DNA of 44,792 nt from Streptomyces sp. H27-H1 (GTDB lineage Bacteria > Actinomycetota > Actinomycetes > Streptomycetales > Streptomycetaceae): positions 1 through 44,792 of the forward strand of contig NZ_JAPNLJ010000054.1 in the NCBI RefSeq assembly GCF_026627445.1, written 5' to 3'. Positions within the stretch are counted from its first letter, which is position 1. The number at the start of each line of letters is the position of its first letter. The translations under genes were made by a program, and so were the position numbers. Shown here one piece after another: positions 23,516 through 32,801 of the stretch. The notes under the pieces were generated by a model. The model was given only the letters and a program-made list of their open reading frames with translations. It was not told where the DNA came from and ran no database searches.

Positions 23516-25090
23516 TCAGTCCTGGACCACCAGGGACGGGGTGGACTTCGTCAGGACCTGGCCGCGGAAGAAGGCCGGGCTGCGGCGTTCGGTGACGAAC
23601 ATGACGACCAGGCCGAGGGCCAGCAGGCCGACGCCGATGATGAAGACGCTGCCGACGCCGAGGACCGTGGAGCCGGAGCCGTACGACGGGTTCCACATGT
23701 CGATCAGGGTCTTGAAGAAGACGGCCGCCAGGAGCAGGCCGCCCAGGACCGGGAAGACGCCCTTGAAGAACAGGTCGCGGGTGGAGTTGCGCAGCTCTCC
23801 GCGGAAGTACCAGGCGCAGGCGAAGGCCGTCAGCGAGTAGTAGAAGCAGATCATCAGGCCGAGCGCGAAGATCGTGTCGGTCAGGACGTTCTCGCTGAGC
23901 AGGGTCATCACGGTGTAGAAGACGCCGGTCGCGACGCCCGCCATGACGGTGGCGCGGCCGGGGGTCTTGAACTTCGGGTGGACCTTGGCGTAGGAGGGCG
24001 GCAGCGCCTCGTACGTGGACATGGCCAGGACCGTGCGGGCCACCGGGATGAAGGTGGTCTGCAGGGAGGCCGTAGCGGAGGCCAGGACGGCGACGAAGAG
24101 CAGGATGCCGAGCGCCGGGCCCATGACCGGGCCGGCGAGGGCGGCGAAGACGTTGTCGGAGGTCTCCGGGTTGCCGAGGCCGAAGCCGACCGTGCCGGAG
24201 CCGACGGCCATCTGGGCGGCGATGCCGGTGGCCAGGTACGAGCCGACGAGGACGACCATCGCGATGAGCGAGGCGCGGCCGGGGGTCTTCGCGGAGCCGG
24301 TGGTCTCCTCGTTGGTGGCCAGGCAGGCGTCCCAGCCCCAGTACATGAAGATCGAGAGCGAGAGTCCGGCGGTGAAGGCCGCCATGGACTCGACCGCGAA
24401 GGGGTTCATCCACTGCCAGGAGAAGTCCAGGCCGGTGTCGAAGGTGCCCGCGGAGGCCTTCTGGAAGGCCATCGCGACGAAGATGGCGAGCACCGCGAGC
24501 TGGAGGCCGACCAGGGCGTACTGGACGCCCTTGGTGGCGGTCATGCCGCGGTAGCTGACGGCGGTCGCGGCGGCGATCAGGGTGAGGCAGGTGGTGATGT
24601 GGACGAGCTTGTTGTCGTCCAGGGCGGAGATCGACGGGTTGTTCGTGATCTCGCCGGCCAGCAGCCAGAAGTAGGAGGTTGCGACGCCGGCCAGGTTGGA
24701 CAGCACGATGATCGTGGCGATCACCAGGCCCCAGCCGCACATCCAGCCGATCCGCGGCCCGAAGGCCTTCACGGTCCAGGTGAAGGAGGTACCGCAGTCC
24801 GGCATCGCCTTGTTGAGCTCGCGGTACGCGAAGGCGACCAGCAGCATCGGGAGGAAGCCGGCCAGGAAGACGGCCGGCATCTGTATGCCGACCTCGCCGG
24901 CGGTGGAGCCGAGGGTCGAGGTCAGGCAGTAGACGGGGGCGACGGTGGAGATGCCGATGACGGCGCTTCCCACGAGGCCGACGGAGCCCTTCCCGAGGCC
25001 CTTCCCACGGACATCACCATCGGAGCCACCCCGGGGGGTGGCTCCGCTTCCCGTGTCTACGGCCTGGGGCCGAATGTCCAGCTGTGTCAT
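23516..25090 (-). CDS. APC-family amino-acid permease
   Basis: 524 residues, about 12 membrane helices. The N-terminal SAVIGISTVAPVYCLTSTLG is the APC glycine/serine signature of helix 1, and AYRELNKAMPDCGTSFTWTV is the helix 2-3 consensus. SIFMYWGWDACLATNEE is the helix 6 region. Such proteins import amino acids or polyamines with protons; the D/C at MPDCG and EE motif resemble the glutamate/polyamine branch but the substrate is not certain. ATG 25090. The 5' gap contains a perfect 12-bp palindrome (25129-25140). Separate transcription unit with a strong terminator. Confidence 0.92.
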   Translation of the reverse strand: MTQLDIRPQAVDTGSGATPRGGSDGDVRGKGLGKGSVGLVGSAVIGISTVAPVYCLTSTLGSTAGEVGIQMPAVFLAGFLPMLLVAFAYRELNKAMPDCGTSFTWTVKAFGPRIGWMCGWGLVIATIIVLSNLAGVATSYFWLLAGEITNNPSISALDDNKLVHITTCLTLIAAATAVSYRGMTATKGVQYALVGLQLAVLAIFVAMAFQKASAGTFDTGLDFSWQWMNPFAVESMAAFTAGLSLSIFMYWGWDACLATNEETTGSAKTPGRASLIAMVVLVGSYLATGIAAQMAVGSGTVGFGLGNPETSDNVFAALAGPVMGPALGILLFVAVLASATASLQTTFIPVARTVLAMSTYEALPPSYAKVHPKFKTPGRATVMAGVATGVFYTVMTLLSENVLTDTIFALGLMICFYYSLTAFACAWYFRGELRNSTRDLFFKGVFPVLGGLLLAAVFFKTLIDMWNPSYGSGSTVLGVGSVFIIGVGLLALGLVVMFVTERRSPAFFRGQVLTKSTPSLVVQD

Positions 25091-25128
25091 GAGTCAGGAC
25101 GTTAGACGGTGCGTTTTCCACATCCGGA

Positions 25129-25140
25129 GGACTTAAGTCC
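25129..25140. promoter_or_regulatory. palindrome GGACTTAAGTCC upstream of the permease gene
   Basis: A perfect 12-bp palindrome 39 bp from the permease start, in an AT-rich stretch (25091-25310) that also lies 350 bp upstream of the divergent lipoprotein gene. Could be a regulator site; no regulator gene is adjacent. The rest of the 399-bp gap holds nothing coding that I can support. Confidence 0.4.
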
Positions 25141-25489
25141 GCTAACGCTCAGGCCCAATTACCTTGAATTTCTAGGCCTCAGAAGTTCACGGGCCCCTAT
25201 TGGAAGGTTAGCTTGGGCATCTATTCGCCGTTCCGCAGGCCATGAGTCAAAACTTCCGGAATGCGGAAACCGCAGCTGTGCCCGTTTTGTCCAGTTCAAA
25301 ACTTTCCGACGCCAATTTTCCGGCCCGCCGAACCCGGGCGCCGTCCGCCCACCCGGCAGTGAACCCGGCCCGGAACCCGGGACGACCGGCCCGGACGCCC
25401 CCGCCGCGACGGATCGCGTCGCCGGGACCTTGTCGGGATCTTGTAAAGTCTCGCGAGCTCAAGATCATCCAATCGGGGGACCGGAAACC

Positions 25490-26095
25490 ATGCGACTCGC
25501 ACCACTGCACACGACGGCCGGAGCCCTCGTACTCCTGTTCGCGCTCACCGCCTGCGGAAGCGACGACCCCAGCTCGCTCCCCGCCGCCTTCGGCGGCGGC
25601 GCCATGCCCGAGAAGAAGCAGGAGTCCGGCTTCAAGGGACTGGCGAAGGCCGGTTCCATGGCCGGGGCCGCGCGCCTCGTCGGCGGCTACACCAGGTGCA
25701 CCAACGTCAACCCGGGGGGCGACGACTCGGAGAGCGAGGAGGACGCCAAGTACGGGAAGACGTACTCCGTCACCGAACGCGGGACCTGCAACGACGAGGA
25801 CGAGACCGGGATCTTCATGATCAAGGACCCGAAGACGTTCCAGGCCGCGATAAAGGCCGACATCGACAAGGAGTACGCCGAGCACCCCCACTCCAACGTC
25901 AACATGGGCCCCGTCATCGGCCAGGACTTCGCGTCCGGATCGCAGAGCTCCCAGGTCATGGCCGCCATGCTCGGCCCGGGGAGCGGGATGCGCGTGCTGA
26001 ACTGCCACCCGGACTTCAACCCGCCGAGCGGCTACAGCAAGGAGCCCGCCCTGGTGAAGGGCTGCGTCCTCACGGACTACCTCTCGGAGGAGTGA
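25490..26095 (+). CDS. lipoprotein of unknown function
   Basis: 201 residues. Signal peptide with lipobox ALTAC (cysteine near residue 22). The mature protein is acidic and has cysteines in YTRCTNVNPG, RGTCNDED, LNCHPDF and VKGCVLTD that could form two disulfides outside the cell. FMIKDPKTFQAAIKADIDKEY suggests an alpha/beta domain, but I do not recognise the family. ATG 25490 with GGGGGA about 9 nt upstream; TTGTCG...TGTAAA near 25433-25448 may be promoter elements. Ends at a shared terminator. Confidence 0.78.
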   Translation: MRLAPLHTTAGALVLLFALTACGSDDPSSLPAAFGGGAMPEKKQESGFKGLAKAGSMAGAARLVGGYTRCTNVNPGGDDSESEEDAKYGKTYSVTERGTCNDEDETGIFMIKDPKTFQAAIKADIDKEYAEHPHSNVNMGPVIGQDFASGSQSSQVMAAMLGPGSGMRVLNCHPDFNPPSGYSKEPALVKGCVLTDYLSEE

Positions 26096-26109
26096 CCCGC
26101 CGGGAGCGA

Positions 26110-26144
26110 GGGGAGGGGCCGGGGCTCGGCCCCGGGCCCTCCCC
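26110..26144. terminator. bidirectional terminator
   Basis: A 15-bp GC stem with one mismatch (GGGGAGGG... with ...CCCTCCCC) between the convergent lipoprotein and aldehyde dehydrogenase genes. Confidence 0.8.
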
Positions 26145-26181
26145 TTACTCCCTACCGACGGCCAGCCAGTCGGTCAGCCGG

Positions 26182-27657
26182 TCAGCTCCACACGATCGAC
26201 TGCATCTCGCTGTAGGCGTGCAGCGCGTACGAGCCCACGTCCCGGCCCACCCCGGACCGCTTGAAGCCGCCGAACGGCGCCTCCATGTTCCGGCCGATGG
26301 TGTTGACGCCGACCCCGCCCGACCGCAGCCGCCGCGCCACCCGGAAGGCGCGCGCCGCGTCCGCGGACCAGACGTAGCTGATCAGGCCGAAGTCGCTGTC
26401 GTTGGCCAGCGCCACCGCCTCGTCCTCACCCCCGGCGGCTCCATCGAAGGGAACGACGACGACGACCGGCCCGAAGATCTCCTCCCGGACCACGCGCATG
26501 TCGTTCGTGCAATCGACCAGCAGGGTCGGAGCCACGTAGAAGCCCTTGCCCTGCGTACCCACCACCGGGCGCTCGCCGCCGAAGGCGATCCGGGCACCCT
26601 CCTTGCGGCCCAGCTCGATGTACGACTCCACGCGGTCCCGGTGCGCCGCCGAGATGACCGGGCCCACCACGGTGCCCCGCACCGTCGGATCGCCGACCTT
26701 CATGAAGGCCAGGTAGCCCGTCAGCTTCTCGACCAGCTGCTCGTACACCGACCGGTGGACGAGCACCCGGGTCGGAGCCGTGCAGATCTGCCCGGAGTAG
26801 AAGGAGAAGGTGGTGCCGATCCCCATCACTGCCGCGTCCAGGTCCGCGTCCGCGAGGACGATCGCCGCGCCCTTGCCGCCCAGCTCCATCAGCTGCCGCT
26901 TCATCGTGCGGCCGCAGACCTCGGCGATGCGCTGCCCGACGCCCGTGGAGCCGGTGAAGGACACCATGTCCACGTCCGGGGAGTCCACGGCTGCCTCGCC
27001 GACCTCCACGGAGTTGCCTGAGACCACGTTCACCACGCCCGCCGGGACCCCGGCCTCGTGCAGCGCGTCCGCCATCCGGAACACCGACAGCGGGTCCTGC
27101 GGGGCCGGCTTGACGACGACCGTGTTGCCCATGGCCAGCGCCGGGGCCACCTTGCCCGCCGGATTGGCCCACGGGTTGTTGTAGGAGGTGATGCAGGTGA
27201 CGACTCCGACCGGCTGGCGCACCTCCAGCGCGCCGAGCACGCTGGCCGCCCCCATCGGGCCCGCTTCGGTGACCTGCGGCGGCAGCCCGCGCTCCACCGG
27301 CTCCAGCGCGCCCCGCGCGTACCGGCGGAAGCGGGCCACCCCGACGCCGACCTGCATCCCGCGCGCGATCCCGGTGGGGGCTCCCGTCTCGGCCTGGGCC
27401 AGCGCCGACCAGGGCTCGTACTCCCGCTGGATGATGTCGGCGGCCCGGTCCAGGATCGCCGCCCGCTCCTCCGGCTTCGTACGGGACCAGCTCTCGAAGG
27501 CGGCGGCCGCGGCGCGCGCCGCGTCCTGGACCTGGCCGCGCGAGGCCTCGGGGGCCAGCCCGACGACGGATTCGTCCGCCGGGTTGACCACCTCGTAGTG
27601 CCCGCCGGCCGGCTCGACCCACTCGCCGCCGATGTAGAGCTTCTGCGCGCTGGTCAC
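26182..27657 (-). CDS. aldehyde dehydrogenase
   Basis: 491 residues, full length. NAD(P)-dependent oxidation of an aldehyde to the acid. Motifs: FTGSTGVGQRI, general base E258 in MELGGKGAA, nucleophile C292 in YSGQICTAPTRV, and EEIFGPVV. The GTG start at 27657 overlaps the stop of the upstream amidohydrolase gene by four bases (GTGA), so the two are translationally coupled and may act in sequence. Active-site residues are all present. Substrate unknown; its neighbours suggest catabolism of an N-acylated or terpenoid-like compound (inference). Confidence 0.95.
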   Translation of the reverse strand: MTSAQKLYIGGEWVEPAGGHYEVVNPADESVVGLAPEASRGQVQDAARAAAAAFESWSRTKPEERAAILDRAADIIQREYEPWSALAQAETGAPTGIARGMQVGVGVARFRRYARGALEPVERGLPPQVTEAGPMGAASVLGALEVRQPVGVVTCITSYNNPWANPAGKVAPALAMGNTVVVKPAPQDPLSVFRMADALHEAGVPAGVVNVVSGNSVEVGEAAVDSPDVDMVSFTGSTGVGQRIAEVCGRTMKRQLMELGGKGAAIVLADADLDAAVMGIGTTFSFYSGQICTAPTRVLVHRSVYEQLVEKLTGYLAFMKVGDPTVRGTVVGPVISAAHRDRVESYIELGRKEGARIAFGGERPVVGTQGKGFYVAPTLLVDCTNDMRVVREEIFGPVVVVVPFDGAAGGEDEAVALANDSDFGLISYVWSADAARAFRVARRLRSGGVGVNTIGRNMEAPFGGFKRSGVGRDVGSYALHAYSEMQSIVWS

Positions 27658-29393
27658 CTGGTGCTCACCGTCCTCGTGTCACGGCCCGAACGGAGCACGA
27701 TCCCGGGGATCGCCCCCGTGATCTCGTCGTCGCGGATGGTTTCCACGCCGTTGACGCGTACGGAGACCATGCCGATCGCCCGCGCGTCGAGCCGCGGGCT
27801 GTCCCCGGGCAGGTCGTGTACGAGCGTCGCCGGTCCGGCCTCGATCCGCTCCGGGTCGAAGAGCACCAGGTCCGCGTGGAAGCCCTCGGTGATCCGGCCG
27901 CGCTCGCGCAGCCCGAACAGCTGGGCCGGGTCGTCCGTGAGCATCCGTACCGCCTGTTCCAGGGGCACCAGCTTGCGGCCGCGCAGGCAGTCCCCGAGGA
28001 ACCGGGTCGTGTACGGGGCCCCGCACATGCGGTCCAGGTGGGCGCCGGCGTCGGAGCCGCCGAGCATGACGTCCTCGTGCTGCCAGGTCTCCGCGCGCAG
28101 GGCCCAGCTGGCCGGGTCGTTGTCGGTCGGCATGGGCCAGAGCACCGTACGCAGGTCGTCGTTGGCGCAGATCTCCACCAAGCAGTGGAAGGCGTCCTGG
28201 CCGCGTTCGGCCGCGATGTCGTTGACGACGCGGCCGGACAGGCCCTCGTTCGCCTCGCTGTAGGTGTCGCCGATGACGTAGCGCCCGAAGTTGGCGAGGC
28301 GCCGGAAGACCCCGGCCTCCTTGCTGTCCGCGCAGCGCAGTATCTCGGCGCGCACGTCGGCGTCGCGCAGCTTCGCGATGCGCTCGGCGACGGGCAGGGC
28401 GAGGACCTCGCCCCAGCCGGGGATGAGGTTGAGGGCGCAGAACGTGCCGAGCGACATGTTCATGGGGGTCAGGATCGGCATCGTCAGCGCGACGATCCGG
28501 CCGCCGGCCTTGCGGGCGCGCTCGCTCGGTATCAGCTGGCGCGGCACCCGCTCGGGTACGGAGGCGTCGATGGTCAGCACGTTCCAGTTCAGGGGCCGTC
28601 CGGCGGCCGCGCTCATCTCGACGAAGAGGTCGATCTCCTCGTCGGCGAACTGGTCGAGGCAGCCCGCGACGATGGCTTCGAGCTGGGTGCCCTCGTGTTC
28701 GGAGACCGCCCGGGAGAGGGCGAGGAGCTCCTCGGGCTTGGCGTGCCGGGAGGGGACGGGGGCGCCGGAGCCGTCGGAGTGGGTGGAGGACTGGGTGGTC
28801 GACAGGCCCCAGGCGCCGGCGTTCATGGCGTCGTGGAACAGGTCGAGCATCTGCCGCATCTGCTCCTCGGTGGGCTGGCCGCCGACGGCGGCCTCGCCCA
28901 TCACGTGCCGGCGCAGCGCGCAGTGGCCGACCATGAAGCCGGCGTTGACGGCGATGCGGCCGTCGAGCGCGTCGAGGTACTGGCCGAAGGTGGACCAGGT
29001 CCAGTCGACGCCCTCTTCGAGTGCGGCCAGGGCCATGCCCTCGACCTTGCTCATCATGCGGCGGGTGTAGTCGGCGTCCTCGGGGCGGGCCGGGTTGAGG
29101 GGGGCCAGGGTGAATCCGCAGTTGCCGCCCGCGACGGTGGTCACTCCGTGGTTCATGGAGGGGGTCGCGTACGGGTCCCAGAAGAGCTGGGCGTCGTAGT
29201 GCGTGTGGGGGTCGATGAACCCGGGGGTCAGGACGAGGCCGGTCGCGTCCTCGGTGGTCCGGGCCTCTTCGGTGACGGTGCCGGGTGCGGCGATGACGGC
29301 TATGCGGCCGTCCCTGATGCCGACGTCTGCGACGCGGGCGGGGGTGCCGGTGCCGTCTACGACGGTGGCCCCCTTGATGAGGTGGTCGAGCAT
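27654..29393 (-). CDS. amidohydrolase, N-acyl-D-amino-acid deacylase (D-aminoacylase)-like
   Basis: 579 residues, metal-dependent hydrolase of the amidohydrolase-3/D-aminoacylase group. Metal motif PGFIDPHTHYDAQLFWDP, the conserved cysteine in GGNCGFTLAP, and the late aspartate in LGGSDAGAHLDRM are visible, as is the C-terminal FHADLVLFDPERI. Family members cleave N-acyl bonds of D-amino acids or related amides; this longer subgroup is common in actinomycete catabolic clusters and its substrate is not established. ATG 29393 has AGAAGGGA just upstream. First gene of a two-gene operon with the aldehyde dehydrogenase. The upstream gap contains repeat R4, and no CTGACG palindrome is present before it. 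Confidence 0.9.
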   Translation of the reverse strand: MLDHLIKGATVVDGTGTPARVADVGIRDGRIAVIAAPGTVTEEARTTEDATGLVLTPGFIDPHTHYDAQLFWDPYATPSMNHGVTTVAGGNCGFTLAPLNPARPEDADYTRRMMSKVEGMALAALEEGVDWTWSTFGQYLDALDGRIAVNAGFMVGHCALRRHVMGEAAVGGQPTEEQMRQMLDLFHDAMNAGAWGLSTTQSSTHSDGSGAPVPSRHAKPEELLALSRAVSEHEGTQLEAIVAGCLDQFADEEIDLFVEMSAAAGRPLNWNVLTIDASVPERVPRQLIPSERARKAGGRIVALTMPILTPMNMSLGTFCALNLIPGWGEVLALPVAERIAKLRDADVRAEILRCADSKEAGVFRRLANFGRYVIGDTYSEANEGLSGRVVNDIAAERGQDAFHCLVEICANDDLRTVLWPMPTDNDPASWALRAETWQHEDVMLGGSDAGAHLDRMCGAPYTTRFLGDCLRGRKLVPLEQAVRMLTDDPAQLFGLRERGRITEGFHADLVLFDPERIEAGPATLVHDLPGDSPRLDARAIGMVSVRVNGVETIRDDEITGAIPGIVLRSGRDTRTVSTR

Positions 29394-29504
29394 GACGTCC
29401 CTTCTCCTTGCCGGTGCGGAGTTCCGTGTGCGGTGTGCCGGTGCCCTGAGGGGCTGTCCCCTACCCGCCCTTCCACCGTTTCCCGGGGCTCCGCCCGGAC
29501 TCCC

Positions 29505-29601
29505 GCGCCTCAAACGCCGGCGAGGCTGGATTTCGCCGTCCGCCGTCCAGAACCATCCCCGCCGGCGTTTGAGGCGCGGGGGTCCGGGGGCCGGACCCCC
29601 G
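29505..29601. repeat. dispersed intergenic repeat R4 with hairpin
   Basis: Two inverted cores: CGCCTCAAACGCCGGCGAGG (from 29506) and CGCCGGCGTTTGAGGCG (from 29560), followed by a perfect 11-bp stem CGGGGGTCCGG / CCGGACCCCCG (29577-29601). The upstream CCCGCCCTTCCACCGTTTCC (about 29466-29485) is the reverse complement of a stretch at 7878. The hairpin may terminate the LLM gene that ends at 29750. The remainder of the 356-bp gap has no gene. Confidence 0.7.
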
Positions 29602-29749
29602 TGGAGCGGCGCCGCACGGTGATCGCGGGACGGCACGGCCGAGAACCCCGGTCGGGGGTCCGGGGGGCCGCGGGCCTCCGTACGACCTCCGGCCGGGGCC
29701 GGTTGCGGGGCGGTGGTCCGGGAAGACGCCGCCCCCGTTCCCCCGCGGG

Positions 29750-30871
29750 CTACGCGCCTTCGCGGAAGCGCGTGGTGCGGTGCACCGGGTCGGTGTCGAT
29801 GTGCGGGATCACGTGCTCGCCGATGAGCTTGATGCTGGTCATCGTGTCCTCGGGCGAGACGCCGGTCGGCAGACCGAAGGAGAGCTGGTCGGCGCCCGCA
29901 TCCTCCCAGCGCTTGCACTGTGCGCGGACCTCGGAGGGGTCGCCGCAGATGAGCAGCTCTTCCTCGATGAGGAGTTCGACGATCTCCGCGTTGTACTCGG
30001 GCAGGATCTCGGGCCACTCGGGGATGATCTCGGGCCGCGGGAAGGTGTCGTGGTAGCGGAAGACCAGCGACTGGAAGCGGTTCATGTTCGCGTTGACGGC
30101 GATCTCGACGGCCTTGTCGTGGGTTTCGGCGCAGATCGCGGTCGAGGTGACCATGACGTTGTCGTTGACGAAGGCGCCGATGGCCTTCGCCTCCTGGATC
30201 GCGGTCTTGTACTGGTCCAGCACCCAGGCCATGTCCGAGACCTTCTGGACGCTGAAGCCGAGGACTCCGAGGCCCTTCTTGGCGGCCATGGCGTACGAGG
30301 CGGGGGAGCCGGCGGCGTACCACATGGCCGGGTGGGCCTTGCCGTACGGCTTGGGGAAGATCTTGCGCGGCGGGAGCGACCAGTGCTTGCCCTGGAACCC
30401 CTCGTACTCCTCCTGGAGGAACATCTTGGGGAACTCGGCGATGGTCTCTTCCCAGATCTCCTTGGTGCCGTTCATGTCCTCGATGCCGGGAAGGAAGCCG
30501 AGGATCTCGTGGCTGCCGGCGCCGCGGCCGGTGCCGAACTCGAAGCGCCCCTTGGAGAGGTGGTCGAGCATGGCGACCTTCTCGGCCACCTTGACCGGGT
30601 GGTTGACCGGGGCGAGGGGGTTGAAGATGCCGGAGCCGAGGTGGATGCGCTCGGTGGCGTGGGCGAGGTACCCGAGGAACACCTCGTTCGCCGAAAGGTG
30701 CGAGTACTCCTCCAGGAAGTGGTGCTCGGAGGCCCAGGCGTACTTGAACCCGGACTTGTCCGCCTGGATGACGTACTCGGTCTCCTCGATCAGCGCCTTG
30801 TGCTCTGCCTCGGGGTCGACCTTGGACCGTGCCTCAGGCACGTATCCCTGCACAAAGAGCCCGAATTCCAA
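29750..30871 (-). CDS. LLM-class flavin-dependent oxidoreductase (luciferase/alkanal monooxygenase-like)
   Basis: 373 residues. TIM-barrel luciferase fold: MEFGLFVQGY opening, FKYAWASEHHFLEEYSHLS, LGSGIFNPLAPVNHPVKVAE, MLDHLSKGRFEFGTGRGAG, and a full C-terminal helix bundle. The SEHHF motif and longer size place it with FMN-dependent monooxygenases of the alkanal/limonene type rather than the short F420 enzymes. Such enzymes use FMNH2 and oxygen to oxidise terpenes or aldehydes. The start is TTG 30871 (AAGGA 12 nt upstream; no in-frame ATG). Two operator-like palindromes lie at 30895 and 30956, the nearer one 24 bp from the start, so strong shared control is likely. Confidence 0.9.
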   Translation of the reverse strand: MEFGLFVQGYVPEARSKVDPEAEHKALIEETEYVIQADKSGFKYAWASEHHFLEEYSHLSANEVFLGYLAHATERIHLGSGIFNPLAPVNHPVKVAEKVAMLDHLSKGRFEFGTGRGAGSHEILGFLPGIEDMNGTKEIWEETIAEFPKMFLQEEYEGFQGKHWSLPPRKIFPKPYGKAHPAMWYAAGSPASYAMAAKKGLGVLGFSVQKVSDMAWVLDQYKTAIQEAKAIGAFVNDNVMVTSTAICAETHDKAVEIAVNANMNRFQSLVFRYHDTFPRPEIIPEWPEILPEYNAEIVELLIEEELLICGDPSEVRAQCKRWEDAGADQLSFGLPTGVSPEDTMTSIKLIGEHVIPHIDTDPVHRTTRFREGA

Positions 30872-30894
30872 GGGGATTCACCGTCCTTCTGTTT

Positions 30895-30909
30895 CTGACG
30901 TTGCGTCAG
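30895..30909. promoter_or_regulatory. operator-like palindrome, site 3
   Basis: CTGACG-TTG-CGTCAG, perfect inverted repeat 24 bp upstream of the LLM start at 30871. Confidence 0.7.
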
Positions 30910-30955
30910 ATTCGATGTCACGACTGTTCCATCGCGGAGGCCGGAGCGTCAATAC

Positions 30956-30970
30956 CTGACGCTCCATCAG
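30956..30970. promoter_or_regulatory. operator-like palindrome, site 4
   Basis: CTGACG-CTC-CATCAG, one mismatch from perfect symmetry. It lies 46 bp from site 3 in the same promoter and 17 bp past the stop of the upstream SDR gene. Paired sites suggest cooperative binding. Confidence 0.6.
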
Positions 30971-30987
30971 ATCTGACCCGGGGGGTG

Positions 30988-31773
30988 CTAGAGGATGCTG
31001 ACGCCGGCCATCCAGCCGCCGTCGATCACGAAGGGCTGGCCGGTGATGTAGGAGGAGTCCTCGCTGGTCAGGAACAGCGCCAGCTTGGCTATCTCCTCGG
31101 GCTGCCCCACCCGGCCCATCGGCACCACGCGCTTGTAGAGCTCCGCCATGGCGTCACGGGCCTCGTCGGTCATGTTCGCCGGGTCCAGCAGCCCCGGGTT
31201 GGCCATGGGGGTGTCCACGGCCCCCGGGCACATCGCGTTGACCCTGATGTTCTTCGCGGCCAGCTCCAGCGCGGCCACCCGGGTCAGGCCGAGGATCGCC
31301 GCCTTGGTCGCCGCGTAGGCGCCCACGTACGCCATGCCCGTCAGGCCCGTGTACGAGGAGGTGTTGACGATCGTGCCGCCGCCGGCCGCCTCGATCTCCG
31401 GGGCCACCGATTTGATGCCGAGGAAGGCGCCGACCTGGTTGACCTGGACCACCTGCTGGAACTCCTCCAGCGGGGTCGAGGTCAGCTCGTTGAAGCGCAG
31501 GATGCCCGCGTTGTTGACCAGGCCGTCGACCGGGCCGAAGGCCTCCTTCGCCGCCTCGATGGCCGCCGCCCAGTCCTCCTCCCGGCTCACGTCCATCCGT
31601 ACGTACCGGGCCCGGTCCTCGCCGATGTCCTTGGCGACCGTCACGCCCTGCTCGTCCAGTACGTCGCCCAGGAGCACCTTGGCTCCCTCGGCGGCGAAGA
31701 GCCGGGCCTCCTGCTCGCCCTGACCGCGCGCCGCACCGGTGATGATGACGACGCGTCCGTCCAGCTTGCCCAT
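30988..31773 (-). CDS. short-chain dehydrogenase/reductase (SDR)
   Basis: 261 residues, classical SDR. Cofactor motif TGAARGQGE (residues 12-20), NNAG at 88-91, catalytic S140, Y153 and K157 (SSYTGLTG...YAATK), and C-terminal ITGQPFVIDGGW. Relatives act on 3-oxoacyl, steroid or terpenoid alcohols. D37-like acid after strand 2 (LLGDVLDEQG) favours NAD. ATG 31773 with GGGAGCAG upstream. It follows the LLM gene at 32738 with a 17-bp gap, so these two form an operon; the operon promoter carries palindrome site 5. Substrate unknown. Confidence 0.93.
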   Translation of the reverse strand: MGKLDGRVVIITGAARGQGEQEARLFAAEGAKVLLGDVLDEQGVTVAKDIGEDRARYVRMDVSREEDWAAAIEAAKEAFGPVDGLVNNAGILRFNELTSTPLEEFQQVVQVNQVGAFLGIKSVAPEIEAAGGGTIVNTSSYTGLTGMAYVGAYAATKAAILGLTRVAALELAAKNIRVNAMCPGAVDTPMANPGLLDPANMTDEARDAMAELYKRVVPMGRVGQPEEIAKLALFLTSEDSSYITGQPFVIDGGWMAGVSIL

Positions 31774-31790
31774 GTGCTGCTCCCGAGTGG

Positions 31791-32738
31791 CTAGTCGTTG
31801 AGGAGGGGGCCCACTTCGGACCCGAAAGCCGTTATCTGGTCGATGAGTTCGGCCCGGTCGCGGTTGCGGAAGCGGACCTGGATCTGGTCGATGCCGGCCG
31901 CCCCGTACGCGCGCAGCGATTCGGCGAGCGACTCGGCCTTACCGGTGAGGGTCCGCCGGCCGGTGTCCCAGCCGGGCTCGCCCACGTACAGCGGGGCGGT
32001 GATCGCGCCGAACTCCAGCGGCCCGGCCACCCCGGCCTCGGCGCGAAGCTCCTTGATCCGGGCGATCTGCGCGGGGAGCTTGTCGAGGGGGTCTCCCTGC
32101 GGGAGCCAGCCGTCGCCGCGCACGGCGGCCCGGCGCAGGGCGGCGGGCGAGGAGCCGCCCACCCAGACGGGGATCCGGGCCTGGATGGGGCGGGGCAGCT
32201 GCCCGAGGTCCTTGAAGGAGAACAGCTCGCCCTCGAACTCCGGGTACTCCTCGGGGCCGAGCGCGGCGCGCAGCGCGTCGAGGGTCTCGTCGAGGACGGC
32301 CCCGCGGCGCTCGAAGTCCACGCCGAGCACCTCGAACTCCTCGCGCACGTGCCCGGCGCCGACGCCGAGGATCAGCCGGCCGCCGGAGAGGTGGTCGACG
32401 GTGGCGTACTGCTTGGCGCTGAGCAGCGGGTGGCGCAGGCCCAGGATCGCGACGTGGCTCAGCAGCCGTACGTTCTCGGTGATCCCGGCCAGGAAGGACA
32501 GGGTGGCCACCGGGTCGTACCAGATGGTGCTCATGGGGCCGGCCATCTGCCGCGGGATGGCCACGTGGTCGCAGGTGGCGACGTAGCCGAAGCCGGCCCG
32601 GTCGGCGGCCCGGGCGACCGCGGCGAGGTCCGCCGCGCCGGCCGTCGCCTCCCAGGGCTCGGCGTAGATGGTGCTCTGCGACTGGATCGGGAGCTGCATC
32701 CCGTAGACCAGCCGACCTTCCGGAAACACGCGCGCCAT
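31791..32738 (-). CDS. LLM-class oxidoreductase, probably F420-dependent
   Basis: 315 residues. Short luciferase-like enzyme: LAAVARAADRAGFGYVATCDHVAIP, SHVAILGLRHPLLSAKQYATVDHLSGGR, LGVGAGHVREEFEVLGVDF, and WVGGSSPAALRRAAVRGDGW. The DHLSGGRLILGVGAG segment and size fit the F420-dependent branch. ATG 32738 is chosen; an in-frame ATG at 32777 is possible. The first gene of an operon with the SDR. The perfect palindrome at 32802-32816 is 64 bp upstream. Together with the FMN-type LLM and the SDR it may form an oxidation pathway for a hydrophobic ring or ketone (inference). Confidence 0.9.
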   Translation of the reverse strand: MARVFPEGRLVYGMQLPIQSQSTIYAEPWEATAGAADLAAVARAADRAGFGYVATCDHVAIPRQMAGPMSTIWYDPVATLSFLAGITENVRLLSHVAILGLRHPLLSAKQYATVDHLSGGRLILGVGAGHVREEFEVLGVDFERRGAVLDETLDALRAALGPEEYPEFEGELFSFKDLGQLPRPIQARIPVWVGGSSPAALRRAAVRGDGWLPQGDPLDKLPAQIARIKELRAEAGVAGPLEFGAITAPLYVGEPGWDTGRRTLTGKAESLAESLRAYGAAGIDQIQVRFRNRDRAELIDQITAFGSEVGPLLND

Positions 32739-32801
32739 GGACCGTACCCGCCTCGTCCTCGTCTGCCGATTCGTCATATCGGTGCGGGGCCATCGTCGTA
32801 G

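Noticed and set aside
27654..27657. Overlap of amidohydrolase stop and aldehyde dehydrogenase start as an anomaly
   Set aside because: A 4-bp GTGA overlap is ordinary translational coupling.
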